A DNA stretch of 56,250 nucleotides, from contig JAFTUG010000014.1 in the NCBI GenBank assembly GCA_017466365.1, positions 1 to 56,250 on the forward strand, in the 5' to 3' direction. Numbering within the stretch: position 1 is the first letter of the stretch; each line of letters opens with the position of its first letter. A program made the translations under genes and the position numbers. The notes beneath the pieces were generated by a model that saw only the letters and a program-made list of their open reading frames with translations, did no database searches and was not told the DNA's origin. The stretch comes from Clostridia bacterium. GTDB lineage: Bacteria; Bacillota; Clostridia; Oscillospirales; Acutalibacteraceae. Shown piece by piece: positions 1 to 8,599 of the stretch.

Positions 1-103
1 ACTTCGCATTGCTCTGTGTTTCTTCCTGCTCCGTCATCGCCTTCATCCGCCACTGGCGGCGGCAATGCCCGAGCCACTACACCCCGTCGGGGTTTCGCTT
101 GCA
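1..103. other. Window edge without a supported gene
   Basis: I see no supported gene here. The stretch holds two short perfect inverted repeats, CCGCC-ACT-GGCGG at 47-59 and ACCCCG-T-CGGGGT at 81-93. It lies just past the terminator of the tRNA gene. It could be the edge of a dispersed GC-rich repeat or of a structured RNA, but nothing in the sequence decides this. The open frames crossing it only read through the tRNA and are not credible proteins. Confidence 0.3.
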
Positions 104-129
104 ATAAAAAAGCACCGATTTCTCGGTGC
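104..129 (-). terminator. Terminator of tRNA-Pro
   Basis: On the minus strand a GCACCGA/TCGGTGC stem (112-118 with 123-129) is followed by TTTTTTA. It starts two bases past the CCA end of the tRNA gene, so it is a factor-independent terminator for that single-gene transcript. Confidence 0.85.
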
Positions 130-130
130 A

Positions 131-206
131 TGGTCGGAGTGACACGATTCGAACGTGCGACATCCTGCTCCCAAAGCAGGCGCGCTACCAGCTGCGCTAC
201 ACCCCG
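131..206 (-). tRNA. tRNA-Pro (anticodon UGG), CCA encoded
   Basis: The minus strand folds as a complete tRNA. The 7-bp acceptor stem CGGGGTG/CACTCCG contains one G-U pair. The D arm is GCGC..GCGC, and the anticodon stem CCTGC/GCAGG frames the loop TTTGGGA, giving anticodon TGG (UGG, proline). The T arm contains TTCGAAT. The 3' CCA is encoded at 133-131. UGG can read most proline codons. Confidence 0.96.
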
Positions 207-362
207 AAATATTTATCTTACATATTCTATTATATTTATCCGTTAAAGTCAAGAAGTTAATCGGCAAATTTAATAAATGTGATAAAAAATTTTTCGTCAA
301 CTCAACCAAAAAAGCAGGTAATTTTTAGTGTAAAATGTTGTCTTTTAAAAAGGGTTGAGAAG

Positions 363-371
363 TGATATAAT
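363..371 (+). promoter_or_regulatory. Extended -10 promoter for the MFS gene
   Basis: TGATATAAT is a perfect extended -10 element (TGnTATAAT). No good -35 is found at 16-18 bp, which is usual for extended -10 promoters. It leaves a leader of about 85 bases before the start codon. That leader carries a near-palindrome, TGTTATTTAAAGTAACA (411-427), that could be an operator. Confidence 0.6.
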
Positions 372-463
372 ACTCATATGAAATGCGAAGGCTTATGCTT
401 TCGGATTTTCTGTTATTTAAAGTAACATGCAAATTCATCAGCGGTTACTAAAGGAGAATAATT

Positions 464-1957
464 ATGAATAACACCTTTTTCTGTGCAAGGGAAAACGGTA
501 AGCTCCACCGCCCCAGAACAATTCTGACGGGCTTCGGCTTTATGGCTTCCTCGATTGCATGGGCAATCTATGACCCCTACATCACAAAAATTCTTGAAAG
601 ACTTCTTAATGCATCCGCTACCGTTACCCAGTGGAGCACAAGCCTTAACGAAATGTTCCCCGTTCTCGCAAAATTTGCGGAATCTCAGGGTGAAAACGTT
701 GTTACCGAAGCAGGCGGCATAACTCTTGTTCCGCTCTTTATCGGTATCATTATGACATTTGATAACATTTTCGGCGTTATCTTCCAACCGACCTTCGGCA
801 AGCTTTCAGACAGATGCCATTCAAAGCTCGGCAAACGCCGTCCCTTTATTGTTTTCGGTGCTCCCGTTTCGGCATTCCTCTTTGCCGTTATTCCCTGGGT
901 TGCACTTTCAAACTCGCTTCCTCTCACAATGCTCTTCATCATCCTCTTTGTTTTCTCGATGTCACTCTGGAGAGCTCCCTGCGTTGCACTTATGCCCGCA
1001 CTTACTCCCCCTTCACTCCGCAGTGAAGGCAACGCCATCATCAACCTCATGGGCGGAATCGGTTCAGCCCTCGGCATGGTTGCAGGTACACTCGTAGGCG
1101 CAATTTACACAGGTGTTACAGGAACAAAAATCACAACAGCTAACGAGCAGGTTGCATTCCCCTATGTTTTCCTTTTGGGCGCAATCGTTATGATAATCGG
1201 CATGCTTGTTGTTCTGTTCTTTGTTAAAGAGCCTTCAAGCAAGCTTGAAGCTGTTGCAGAGCATAACAAGGCCGTTGATGCAGCTGCAAGAGCAAAAGCC
1301 GAAAAAGAAGCAAAGAAAGCCGCAAAGGCTGCCCAGAAGGCACAAAAGCTTTCAAAGGGTGAGAGAGCAAGTCTTATCTTTATGCTCGGCGGTCTCTTCT
1401 TCCTCTTCTGCGGCACAAATGCAATCACAACCTTCTTTGCACTTTTCGCCGCTGAAGTTCTCGGCAAAACCACTTCGGAAGCAACAATTATGACCACTCT
1501 CTTTGCTGTTTGCTCCGCAGTAGCAGCAATTCCCGCAGGCTACATGGGCAAGAAAATCGGCAGAAAAAAGACCATTCTTATAGGTCTTGTGGTGTTCATG
1601 GCAGTATTTGCACTCTATGTTGCAACACAGAGCTTCGCTCTTATCTGGGTTGCTCTTGTTCTCGGCGGCTTTGCAAACATGTTCATCACAGTTAATACTC
1701 TTCCCCTTGTTCTGGAAATCGGCGGCATTGATAAGGTCGGTACCTTCACAGGCTATTACTACACCGCAACCTTCTCCGCACAGATTGCATCCCCCATTAT
1801 CTATGGTATTGTCCGCATGCTTTCGGGCACATATCTTTCACTCTTCATTTACAGCCCCATAATGTTCCTTCTCTCAATTCTCTGCATCCTCTTTGTTAAG
1901 CACGGCGAGGCAATTCCCGAGAATGTTGTTAAGGCTGCAAAAGAAGAAAACGACTAA
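464..1957 (+). CDS. MFS transporter, SLC45/GPH-like (probable sugar:cation symporter)
   Basis: A 497-residue polytopic membrane protein of the major facilitator superfamily. The loop after helix 2 reads GKLSDRCHSKLGKRRPF, the signature of SLC45/GPH-type sugar symporters, and GKKIGRKK repeats it in the second half. The two six-helix halves are joined by a long Ala/Lys-rich charged loop (about residues 255-305) that should be cytoplasmic and helical. The start follows AAGGAG at good spacing. It is transcribed alone between its own promoter and a strong terminator. Substrate is not readable from sequence; a sugar is the family expectation. Confidence 0.82.
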   Translation: MNNTFFCARENGKLHRPRTILTGFGFMASSIAWAIYDPYITKILERLLNASATVTQWSTSLNEMFPVLAKFAESQGENVVTEAGGITLVPLFIGIIMTFDNIFGVIFQPTFGKLSDRCHSKLGKRRPFIVFGAPVSAFLFAVIPWVALSNSLPLTMLFIILFVFSMSLWRAPCVALMPALTPPSLRSEGNAIINLMGGIGSALGMVAGTLVGAIYTGVTGTKITTANEQVAFPYVFLLGAIVMIIGMLVVLFFVKEPSSKLEAVAEHNKAVDAAARAKAEKEAKKAAKAAQKAQKLSKGERASLIFMLGGLFFLFCGTNAITTFFALFAAEVLGKTTSEATIMTTLFAVCSAVAAIPAGYMGKKIGRKKTILIGLVVFMAVFALYVATQSFALIWVALVLGGFANMFITVNTLPLVLEIGGIDKVGTFTGYYYTATFSAQIASPIIYGIVRMLSGTYLSLFIYSPIMFLLSILCILFVKHGEAIPENVVKAAKEEND

Positions 1958-2047
1958 GACTTCTTCCGCCGATATTTGAAACCGCACGGCATTCCGCAGC
2001 CTGCGGCGGATATTTCGGCAAACATACATCCTTCTATAAAGTCAAGG

Positions 2048-2072
2048 GCACCGACGTTTTGTCGGTGCTTTT
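2048..2072 (+). terminator. Terminator after the MFS gene
   Basis: A perfect 8-bp stem GCACCGAC/GTCGGTGC with a GTTTT loop is followed by TTTT. It closes the single-gene MFS transcription unit. Confidence 0.85.
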
Positions 2073-2108
2073 GGCTTTATTAATGTATTGTTAAGTTTTA
2101 TTACGCCC

Positions 2109-2137
2109 TTGATTTTCACAATCGCTTATGATAATAT
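2109..2137 (+). promoter_or_regulatory. Promoter almost touching the mltG-like start codon
   Basis: TTGATT (2109-2114), a 17-bp spacer and TAATAT (2132-2137). A normal start site about 7 bases past the -10 would fall on or next to the ATG at 2145, predicting a leaderless message. No Shine-Dalgarno sequence precedes that ATG. Confidence 0.5.
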
Positions 2138-2144
2138 AGTATAC

Positions 2145-2978
2145 ATGAATAAACTGAAACATATAAATATAAGATACATCTCTTTGCTGATGCTTTTTAT
2201 CGCAATCGTTTCCGTGCTTTCCGGCTGCAAACCGAATAAACAGGAGGAAAGTCCCTCCGCTTCAACAACATCAAACGTTGTTACGGTCATGTTTCCCGAG
2301 GGGTCAAGCGTCAGTCAGATTGCCGACCTTCTGGAGAAAAACGGAGTATGCTCTGCGGCGGAATTTATGGCAGAGGCTAATAATCCGCTGAATCTCGAAG
2401 GGTTTAATTTTACAATCCCGAGCCGGGAAAACCGAGCATTTTTGCTTGAGGGTTATCTTTTTCCCGACACATACGAATTCTATCGAAACGAAAGCGCTTC
2501 ATCGGCGATAAAGAGATTTCTCAAAAACACTCAATTAAAGCTTACGGCGGAAATACGCGCTGAATGCGATAAACTCGGCTTCACTCTCGACGAAATTCTG
2601 ACTCTTGCCTCGATAATTCAGGAGGAAGCGGGAAATCCGTCGGAAATGGGCAAGGTTTCCTCCGTGCTTCATAACAGATTACAAAGCAAAAAATATCCGC
2701 GCCTGCAATGCGATGTTACTGCACACTATCTTCGTGACTGCGTTAAGCCTTACACCGATGAAACCCGTTATGAAGAGCTGGTTGAGCTTTACAACACCTA
2801 TAACTGCGACGGCTTGCCTGCAGGTCCGATTACCAATTGCGGAATTGATGCCGTCAAAGCGGCGCTTTACCCCGAAAATACCGACTGGTATTATTTTGTT
2901 ACCGACAGCAACGGCGTTTATTACTATGCCGAAACATGGTCGGAGCATCTTGAAAACTGTGAAATTGCAGGGCTTTAA
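2145..2978 (+). CDS. mltG: MltG-like endolytic murein transglycosylase, lipoprotein
   Basis: 277 residues in the YceG/MltG family, which cuts nascent glycan strands at the membrane and ends peptidoglycan polymerisation. Seen: a signal peptide with lipobox LSGC (Cys28), a LysM-like region (FPEGSSVSQIADLL, about 50-63), LEGYLFPDTYEF (101-112), the catalytic segment ASIIQEEAG (155-163, Glu161 the conserved acid), and the C-terminal LPAGPITNCGIDAVKAAL motif. Most MltG proteins keep a transmembrane helix; this one has a lipid anchor instead. An in-frame TTG at 2088 would add 19 residues, but the ATG at 2145 puts the signal peptide at the N-terminus. That ATG lacks an RBS. Confidence 0.88.
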   Translation: MNKLKHINIRYISLLMLFIAIVSVLSGCKPNKQEESPSASTTSNVVTVMFPEGSSVSQIADLLEKNGVCSAAEFMAEANNPLNLEGFNFTIPSRENRAFLLEGYLFPDTYEFYRNESASSAIKRFLKNTQLKLTAEIRAECDKLGFTLDEILTLASIIQEEAGNPSEMGKVSSVLHNRLQSKKYPRLQCDVTAHYLRDCVKPYTDETRYEELVELYNTYNCDGLPAGPITNCGIDAVKAALYPENTDWYYFVTDSNGVYYYAETWSEHLENCEIAGL

Positions 2979-3016
2979 TGCTCTCAAATATAAACATAAC
3001 CGAAAGGATAATTATT

Positions 3017-3634
3017 ATGAAAAAGATTTTATCACTTATTCTTGTTTTTGTGGCTGTTATGACTCTTTTCTGCTCATGCGGAGACAATAAGCCCGGCGAA
3101 TCAAAGCCCATCGAAGCTGCCGAATACACCTATGTTATTCTTGAGGATAACACAGCAAAGATAACAAAATATAACGGCACAACAAATGTTGTTGAGCTTG
3201 ATATCCCTTCCTCTTTTGAAGATGTAACCGTTACGGTTATAGGTGCGGAAGCCTTCGCAGGCGTTCAGACAATCACCGTTGTTAACTTCCCTGACACAAT
3301 CACAAAGATTGAAGAAAGCGCATTCAAGGGCAGCTCAATCAAAAAGGCATTCATGCACCGTTCGTCAATCACGGAAATCGGCGCATATGCATTCTCGGAA
3401 TGCAAAAATCTTGTTCAGACCGATATGCCTGCAACTCTTACAACTCTCGGTGAAAGAGCTTATCACTACTGCGATAATCTGAAGGTTGCAACCTTCAGAG
3501 GCGACACTGCAAATATTGATAAGTTTGCATTCGATGCATGCCCCAAGGTAAAGCTCTATGTTAAGGATACCATGCAGAATGTTATCAGCTTTGCAAACAC
3601 TTATAACCTTGAGCTTGATATAGCCGAAAAATAA
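3017..3634 (+). CDS. BspA-type leucine-rich-repeat lipoprotein
   Basis: About 205 residues. The N-terminus MKKILSLILVFVAVMTLFCSC is a signal peptide with a lipoprotein-like Cys. The body holds LRR_5 (BspA/TpLRR) repeats of the pattern IGAEAFAGVQTITVVNFPDTITKIEESAF, with the paired I-x-x-x-A-F and L-P-x-x-(I/L)-T positions recurring about every 22-23 residues. Such surface proteins usually serve in binding or adhesion; the ligand is unknown. The start at 3017 has AAAGGA eight bases upstream. It follows mltG by 38 bases, so the two are probably co-transcribed. Confidence 0.82.
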   Translation: MKKILSLILVFVAVMTLFCSCGDNKPGESKPIEAAEYTYVILEDNTAKITKYNGTTNVVELDIPSSFEDVTVTVIGAEAFAGVQTITVVNFPDTITKIEESAFKGSSIKKAFMHRSSITEIGAYAFSECKNLVQTDMPATLTTLGERAYHYCDNLKVATFRGDTANIDKFAFDACPKVKLYVKDTMQNVISFANTYNLELDIAEK

Positions 3635-3677
3635 TATTTAAAGCCTTCATCTCATATTATATACCGAGGTGAAGGCT

Positions 3678-5012
3678 GTGTTTTTTGAAATCAATTCTGC
3701 AATAAGCTCCGTTATCTGGGGACCGCCTATGCTTGCGGTTTTCCTCGGAACGGGGCTTTTTTTATCGGTAAAAACAGGATTTTATCAGATTTTCGGTATC
3801 GGTGACTGGCTTAAATCCACCGTAGGAACGTTAATTGGAAGAAAGGAAAAGAAAAAAACGGATGAAGGCTCGGTTTCTCAACTCGGTGCGCTTTTTTCCG
3901 CACTTGCCGCCTGCCTCGGCACGGGTAACATAGTCGGAGTTGCAACGGCTCTTTGCTCGGGCGGTGCAGGCTCTGTTTTTTGGATGTGCATTTCCGCAAT
4001 TCTCGGAATGATGACCTGCTGCTGCGAGAATATTCTCGGAATAAAATACCGAATCAGGGATTCCCTCGGTAATTGGCTGGGCGGCCCGATGCTCTATATT
4101 GAGCGGGGTCTGGGCATGAAAAAGCTCGCCCGTGTATATGCTGTTTTCCTCATAGGCGCTTCACTCGGAATGGGCAACATGACCCAGGCAAATTCCGTTG
4201 CACAGGGACTTTCGGGCTTTGGAGTTCCTCCCGTTATAACAGCGGCTATTCTCTGCATTACCGTTCTTCTTGCGGTTTCGGGCGGTCTTAAACGCATAAC
4301 CGCAGTTTCGCAGCTGCTCATTCCCGTGCTTTCGGGTGCATTCATACTCGCCTGCTTTGCCGTGATTTTTGTCAACCGTGAAAATCTTTTGCCGAGCATA
4401 AAATATATTATTACCGAAGCATTTTCAATTAAAGCAATATCGGGCTTCGGGCTTGCAAAGGCAGCAAGATACGGCATTGCAAGGGGCGTTTTTTCAAACG
4501 AAGCAGGTCTTGGCAGCAGTGCAATTATCCATGCCGCCGCTGACTGCAAAAGCGCAGGCGAGCAAGGGAAATGGGGAATTCTCGAGGTTTTTATCGACAC
4601 GGTCTTTATGTGCAGCATCACCGCTGCCGCAATACTTACGAGCGGTGTTATGCATGATAAATCGCTCGGCGGTGTGGAGCTTTGCGCCGCCGTTTTTGAA
4701 AGTGTATTCGGCAAAGCAGGCGGATATTTTTTGAATATCTGCATCTGCCTTTTTGCTTTCGCCACTCTTGTTGCATGGTCATATTACGGCAAAATGGGAA
4801 CGCAGTATCTTTTCGGCACAGAAAGCGGAAAAATCTATAATGCCGTTTACGCCGCAGCAGCATTTATCGGCTGCATAATGAAGCTCGAGAGTGTTTGGAC
4901 GGTTTCCGATATTTTTAACGGACTCATGGCTGTTCCCAACATCTTCGCTCTGCTCTGCCTTTCAAAGGAGGCAACCGATGCACTCAACAGAAAACGGCAT
5001 GCACAGAGATAG
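3678..5012 (+). CDS. Sodium:alanine symporter (AGCS family)
   Basis: About 444 residues with many hydrophobic helices. It has AGCS hallmarks: an N-terminal WGPPMLAVFLGTGLFLS segment, ALFSALAACLGTGNIVGVA, and GVFSNEAGLGSSAIIHAAA near the middle. The family imports alanine or glycine with sodium across the cytoplasmic membrane. I chose GTG at 3678, because GAGGTG lies six bases before it. GTG at 3669 is the alternative and lacks an RBS. The stop codon lies inside a hairpin shared with the convergent gene's end. Confidence 0.9.
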   Translation: MFFEINSAISSVIWGPPMLAVFLGTGLFLSVKTGFYQIFGIGDWLKSTVGTLIGRKEKKKTDEGSVSQLGALFSALAACLGTGNIVGVATALCSGGAGSVFWMCISAILGMMTCCCENILGIKYRIRDSLGNWLGGPMLYIERGLGMKKLARVYAVFLIGASLGMGNMTQANSVAQGLSGFGVPPVITAAILCITVLLAVSGGLKRITAVSQLLIPVLSGAFILACFAVIFVNRENLLPSIKYIITEAFSIKAISGFGLAKAARYGIARGVFSNEAGLGSSAIIHAAADCKSAGEQGKWGILEVFIDTVFMCSITAAAILTSGVMHDKSLGGVELCAAVFESVFGKAGGYFLNICICLFAFATLVAWSYYGKMGTQYLFGTESGKIYNAVYAAAAFIGCIMKLESVWTVSDIFNGLMAVPNIFALLCLSKEATDALNRKRHAQR

Positions 5013-5027
5013 CTGAAGTGCATGCCG
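4995..5027. terminator. Hairpin between convergent genes
   Basis: Perfect 10-bp arms CGGCATGCAC and GTGCATGCCG with a 13-base loop span the symporter stop codon. There is no real T-run on either side, so it may be a weak bidirectional terminator or an mRNA 3' end stabiliser. Confidence 0.5.
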
Positions 5028-5037
5028 CATATTATTA

Positions 5038-6687
5038 TCAGTTTTCTTCGCTCGCCGCTTTGTTGATATTATAAGTTATTCTTACGTTTGCGGTTTTCTG
5101 CGCCTGAATAATCATTTTTTCATCCCGTTCGGGCTGATAGTTTGCCTCAACAAATTCCTCATACTCATTGGTGTATCTTTCGGCGCTCATTTCATTCCTG
5201 ATGTTTACACTCCAGTCAAAATCCTCGGGATTGTTGTGGCAATAATAAATGATATAGACCGTAGTGCCATCGTTGAACATCTGCAAATCGCCGCTCTTGC
5301 GCTCATCATCAAGAATCCAGCTGTTCACCACAAAGAACATATCACCTGTGCGGTAGGTTTTTTCAAAGCCGAAGCCCGTGGAAAGACATTCTTCTCTGAA
5401 TTCATCCTCGGTCAGCTTTCGCTCAACCCAGCTGTCATATCTTTCTTGAATTTCACCTGCCATTACATTGAAATCATCTTCCGTCAGTCCATCGGGATAA
5501 GTGAATTCATATGTAATAATATCACAGCTTGTATCAAGGAATGCGGGCTTTTCAATATAAATAAGGCACTCATAAAGCTCGCCCTGAACAACACCCATTT
5601 CGCCCGGAACACGGAATTCACTGAATGCCCAGTCCGCAACATCGTAGCCGTAGGTTTTTCCTACCGCATCATAGCTTACATAATGGCAGTTGGTTTTATA
5701 TTCGGCAAAATAATTTGCATCGGAATAATTCTTTTGAGCAAACTCAAGAAACTGCTCCTCTGTTTTGATAAGAGAAATCTCTTTGGAGTCATATTCGTTT
5801 TCAATCGGATAAATTCTTGCCTTTATAACCTTATATTTCGTTACGTTTTCTTCAAGCTTTGCACGGGCATCTTCATCGGTCAGGCTTTCAAAATAGTTCT
5901 CAACGGTTACTGTTTCATGGTATCTCGCATAAGACTGCATGATTTCTCTTGCGGCAAACATGGCATAGCTTGTTCCCGCACCGTAAATATTCTGAACATA
6001 TTCATCGGGCGAGAGCTTTTCTTTTGAATATTCCGCATATTCCAGAACTCTTTCGTAGCCTGCAATCGTATTGCTTATTTCCGCTTCGGAAAGCTGGGTT
6101 CCGCTTCTTAAAGCAAGGTCAAAGCTTGCGTAATTTGTCTGAATAACATTGATTGCCTTGCGTGTGAAATCCTCCGCAAAGGTATAGTCAGCTCCGACTG
6201 CATTCTGTTCGTCGGGCAGAATTTCGGGATCATAGCCCGTCAAATTCGAGCCTTTTTCTTCTATTGAATAGTTAATTTCGTACATCTGCAGGCGGTACTG
6301 GTCAAGATAATACATAACAAATTCGCTTCTGGATATTTCTCTGTCTCCGAAGCTTACCGCAACGCCTTGGCTTTCACAGGCTTTTTGGCTGTCGATTTCT
6401 GCCTGATTGAGAATTTCAACAAATTCCACGGGCATTTTTGTTCCCTTGTAATCAACATAAGTATAGTTTTCACCCTCATTCGGGGCATTGGTTATGAGGG
6501 GTACGGTTGTGGGCTCTTTTCCTTTATCAATTGCCGGTTTGACAACAAATATACCTACAAGCACGGCAGCAATAACAACGATTGCCGCAGCCGCAATTAT
6601 AATCGCCTTTGTTGATTTTTTGGGTGCAGACACATTTTTTTCTTCAGCTTTATTCGGAGCTTTTGCGTTTTGGGGTTTCTTACTCAT
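5038..6687 (-). CDS. Membrane-anchored SurA/PrsA-like protein without a clear PPIase domain
   Basis: 549 residues. A lysine-rich cytoplasmic head is followed by one transmembrane helix (about residues 29-50), then a large extracytoplasmic domain. The segment AVSFGDREISRSEFVMYYLDQ resembles the SurA/PrsA N-terminal chaperone module (x-I-N/D-x-x-x-I-x-x-x-E-F-x-x-Y). The rest is acidic and helical, and I cannot find a parvulin domain. It may fold or guard secreted proteins; this is inference. It ends the long minus-strand cluster, 19 bases after the small Cys-rich gene. The start has AAGGAG ten bases upstream. Confidence 0.6.
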   Translation of the reverse strand: MSKKPQNAKAPNKAEEKNVSAPKKSTKAIIIAAAAIVVIAAVLVGIFVVKPAIDKGKEPTTVPLITNAPNEGENYTYVDYKGTKMPVEFVEILNQAEIDSQKACESQGVAVSFGDREISRSEFVMYYLDQYRLQMYEINYSIEEKGSNLTGYDPEILPDEQNAVGADYTFAEDFTRKAINVIQTNYASFDLALRSGTQLSEAEISNTIAGYERVLEYAEYSKEKLSPDEYVQNIYGAGTSYAMFAAREIMQSYARYHETVTVENYFESLTDEDARAKLEENVTKYKVIKARIYPIENEYDSKEISLIKTEEQFLEFAQKNYSDANYFAEYKTNCHYVSYDAVGKTYGYDVADWAFSEFRVPGEMGVVQGELYECLIYIEKPAFLDTSCDIITYEFTYPDGLTEDDFNVMAGEIQERYDSWVERKLTEDEFREECLSTGFGFEKTYRTGDMFFVVNSWILDDERKSGDLQMFNDGTTVYIIYYCHNNPEDFDWSVNIRNEMSAERYTNEYEEFVEANYQPERDEKMIIQAQKTANVRITYNINKAASEEN

Positions 6688-6706
6688 TTTAACAACTCTC
6701 CTTGGG

Positions 6707-6886
6707 TCAGTTCTGTTTTCTTACAATTTTATATTCATCATAAGGATTGTAATACGGGCATTCAAATTCGCCGCCCTGCATAAATCTGTAAAGCTCGTCC
6801 TCATCAAGATTAACGAGGCATTCGTAGCACTCATAATCCTCATTGTAGTCATAATGAGCGCAGTTTTCGCAGATTGATACCGCCAT
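6707..6886 (-). CDS. Small conserved Cys-rich acidic protein (DUF6472-like)
   Basis: 59 residues with SICENCAHYDY, YECYECLVNLDEDE and FECPYYNPYDEYKIVRKQ. There are five cysteines, two in CxxC pairs, suggesting a small zinc-binding fold. I recall similar proteins as an uncharacterised family (DUF6472) in Clostridia; the function is unknown. The start is ATG at 6886 with GAGGTG four bases upstream. An in-frame TTG at 6898 would overlap the folK stop codon and is less likely. It lies eight bases after folK. Confidence 0.75.
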   Translation of the reverse strand: MAVSICENCAHYDYNEDYECYECLVNLDEDELYRFMQGGEFECPYYNPYDEYKIVRKQN

Positions 6887-6894
6887 AATACACC

Positions 6895-7395
6895 TCAATA
6901 AATAGGAATGATAATTTCTTTTTCGGTTTTTCTTATTCCGTCGGTACCTATATCGCGAAGATGCGGACCGAAGAACATTCCCGGCGCTCTGCCCGAAGGA
7001 TAAAGCTCAAGAAGCGGCGCCATAACAAAGGCTCTTTCAAGCACTCTCGGGTGAGGAAGAGTAAGCTCAAAGCTTTCTGTCTTAAAGCCGTCATAAAGAA
7101 TGAGGTCAAGGTCAATTATCCTCGGTGCATTCTTTTTTGTTCTCACTCTGCCCATAGCCGCCTCTATTCCGAGGCATTCACCAAGAAGCATTGCAGGCGA
7201 GATATTTGCGTCAACAAGTATAGCCGCATTAAGGTACATATCGTCCTCTTCACAGTCAACGGGCTCTGTTTCATAAACGCTTGATGCCTTGATAATCTTA
7301 ACATCGGGCAGCTTTGCGATTGCCCTTACCGCCGCATTGAGATTTTCTATTCTGTTGCCCAGATTTGAACCGAGAGCAATTACCGCTTCACTCAT
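6895..7395 (-). CDS. folK: Hydroxymethyldihydropteridine diphosphokinase (HPPK)
   Basis: 166 residues, the usual HPPK length. It transfers pyrophosphate from ATP to 6-hydroxymethyl-7,8-dihydropterin in folate synthesis. Seen: IALGSNLGNR at the N-terminus, SSVYETEPV, LNAAI, and the signature RIIDLDLILYDG followed by LPHPRVLERAFVMAPLLEL. Its start overlaps the folB stop by 4 bases, so the two are translationally coupled. Confidence 0.96.
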   Translation of the reverse strand: MSEAVIALGSNLGNRIENLNAAVRAIAKLPDVKIIKASSVYETEPVDCEEDDMYLNAAILVDANISPAMLLGECLGIEAAMGRVRTKKNAPRIIDLDLILYDGFKTESFELTLPHPRVLERAFVMAPLLELYPSGRAPGMFFGPHLRDIGTDGIRKTEKEIIIPIY

Positions 7396-7763
7396 TTTTC
7401 TTCAGCCCTTTCTCTGAATATTTCCACTCCGACATATTCAAAATCTGCTTTGATCGGTGCCTCGGGTTTTTTCAGGAGAATGCGAAGCTTCTGTATTCTG
7501 CCGAAAGCTTCAAACAAACCGTCGGCAACCCTTTGCGCCGCTCTTTCAAGCAAATCATCCTTCTGCACGGTGAATATGCGGACTGTTTCTTTTATAATTT
7601 TTGCGTAGCTTACCGTATCATCAACATTATCGCTCAAGCACGGCTTGCTTATATCAACATAAGCATCTATATCAAAAACAAAATTCTGACCGTTCTCTTT
7701 TTCCTCGGGATTTACCCCGTGATAGGCAAAGATTTTAAGGTTTTTCACTATGATTTTATCCAT
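7392..7763 (-). CDS. folB: Dihydroneopterin aldolase
   Basis: 123 residues, typical for FolB. It cleaves dihydroneopterin to 6-hydroxymethyl-dihydropterin and glycolaldehyde. The motif FAYHGVNPEEKENGQNFVFD carries the conserved Glu and the N-terminal Tyr/His region. VSYAKII and LLERAAQRVAD follow, and KPEAPIKADF holds the catalytic-lysine region near the C-terminus. The gene sits 8 bases after folP and overlaps folK. Confidence 0.95.
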   Translation of the reverse strand: MDKIIVKNLKIFAYHGVNPEEKENGQNFVFDIDAYVDISKPCLSDNVDDTVSYAKIIKETVRIFTVQKDDLLERAAQRVADGLFEAFGRIQKLRILLKKPEAPIKADFEYVGVEIFRERAEEK

Positions 7764-7771
7764 ATTGAGAA

Positions 7772-8599
7772 TTAATCCTTCCTGTATATCGCATCGGCAA
7801 CTCTTGCACCCTGAACACCCGAGAAAACATCGTGAACACGGATAATATCCGCTCCGCCCGCAATTGCCGCAGTATGCGCCGCAACCGTTCCCGAATCACG
7901 CAGGGCAGAATTTTCTTCGCCGCTTGCCGTACCGATAAATCTTTTTCTTGAGCCTGCCGCAAGCAGCGCAACGCCCTTGAATTTAAGCCACTGCAAATCA
8001 CGGAGAATTTCGAGATTATCCTCATAAGTCTTACCGAAGCCGAAGCCGGGGTCAAGACAAAGCTGCTCTTTAGGCAAGCCGAATTTTGCTGCAAGCTCGA
8101 TTGCATCAATAAAGAACTTTCTTAAATCCGCAACAACTCCGTCAGGATATTCCGAAGCCGCCGCAGAGCCGCAGGGATTATGCATAACAATATATCCTGC
8201 TCCGTATTTCGCCGCAAGCTTTGCAGTTTCGGGATTGAAAACACCGCTCACATCGTTGATAATATCCGCTCCCGACTTAAGAGCCGCTTCGGCACAAGCG
8301 GGGTAAAACGTATCAACCGATACTGCCGCCGTAATTTTGCCTCGAACAGCTTCAAGCACGGGAATAAGCCTTTCTTTTTCTTCTGCCGCTCCGAGAATAA
8401 CCGCATCGGGGCGTGTGGAATTTGCTCCGATATCTATAATATCCGCACCCTGCTCCTGCATTTTAAGTGCATGCTCAAGAGCCTTTTCGGGGGTAAAATA
8501 CATTCCGCCGTCAGAAAAGGAATCGGGTGTGTAATTGAGAATTCCCATAACATAGGTTCTTTTTCCCAAGGGGAATTCATGCTTGCCTGCCCTGAACAT
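7772..8599 (-). CDS. folP: Dihydropteroate synthase
   Basis: 275 residues. It condenses p-aminobenzoate with hydroxymethyl-dihydropterin pyrophosphate and is the sulfonamide target. Seen: GILNYTPDSFSDGG near residue 20, DIGANSTRP, SVDTFYPACAEAALKSGADIINDVSG, DPGFGFGKT, and the C-terminal RVHDV. The frame is open upstream to 8725, but I chose ATG 8599: the family motif begins soon after it and GGGAGGC lies just upstream. That ATG shares one base with the folE stop (TAATG), so translation is coupled. Confidence 0.95.
   Translation of the reverse strand: MFRAGKHEFPLGKRTYVMGILNYTPDSFSDGGMYFTPEKALEHALKMQEQGADIIDIGANSTRPDAVILGAAEEKERLIPVLEAVRGKITAAVSVDTFYPACAEAALKSGADIINDVSGVFNPETAKLAAKYGAGYIVMHNPCGSAAASEYPDGVVADLRKFFIDAIELAAKFGLPKEQLCLDPGFGFGKTYEDNLEILRDLQWLKFKGVALLAAGSRKRFIGTASGEENSALRDSGTVAAHTAAIAGGADIIRVHDVFSGVQGARVADAIYRKD

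Noticed and set aside
16-309. Open frames on both strands across the tRNA-Pro region
   Set aside because: They read through the tRNA and its terminator; peptides such as FERATSCSQSRRATS are typical translations of a tRNA complement.
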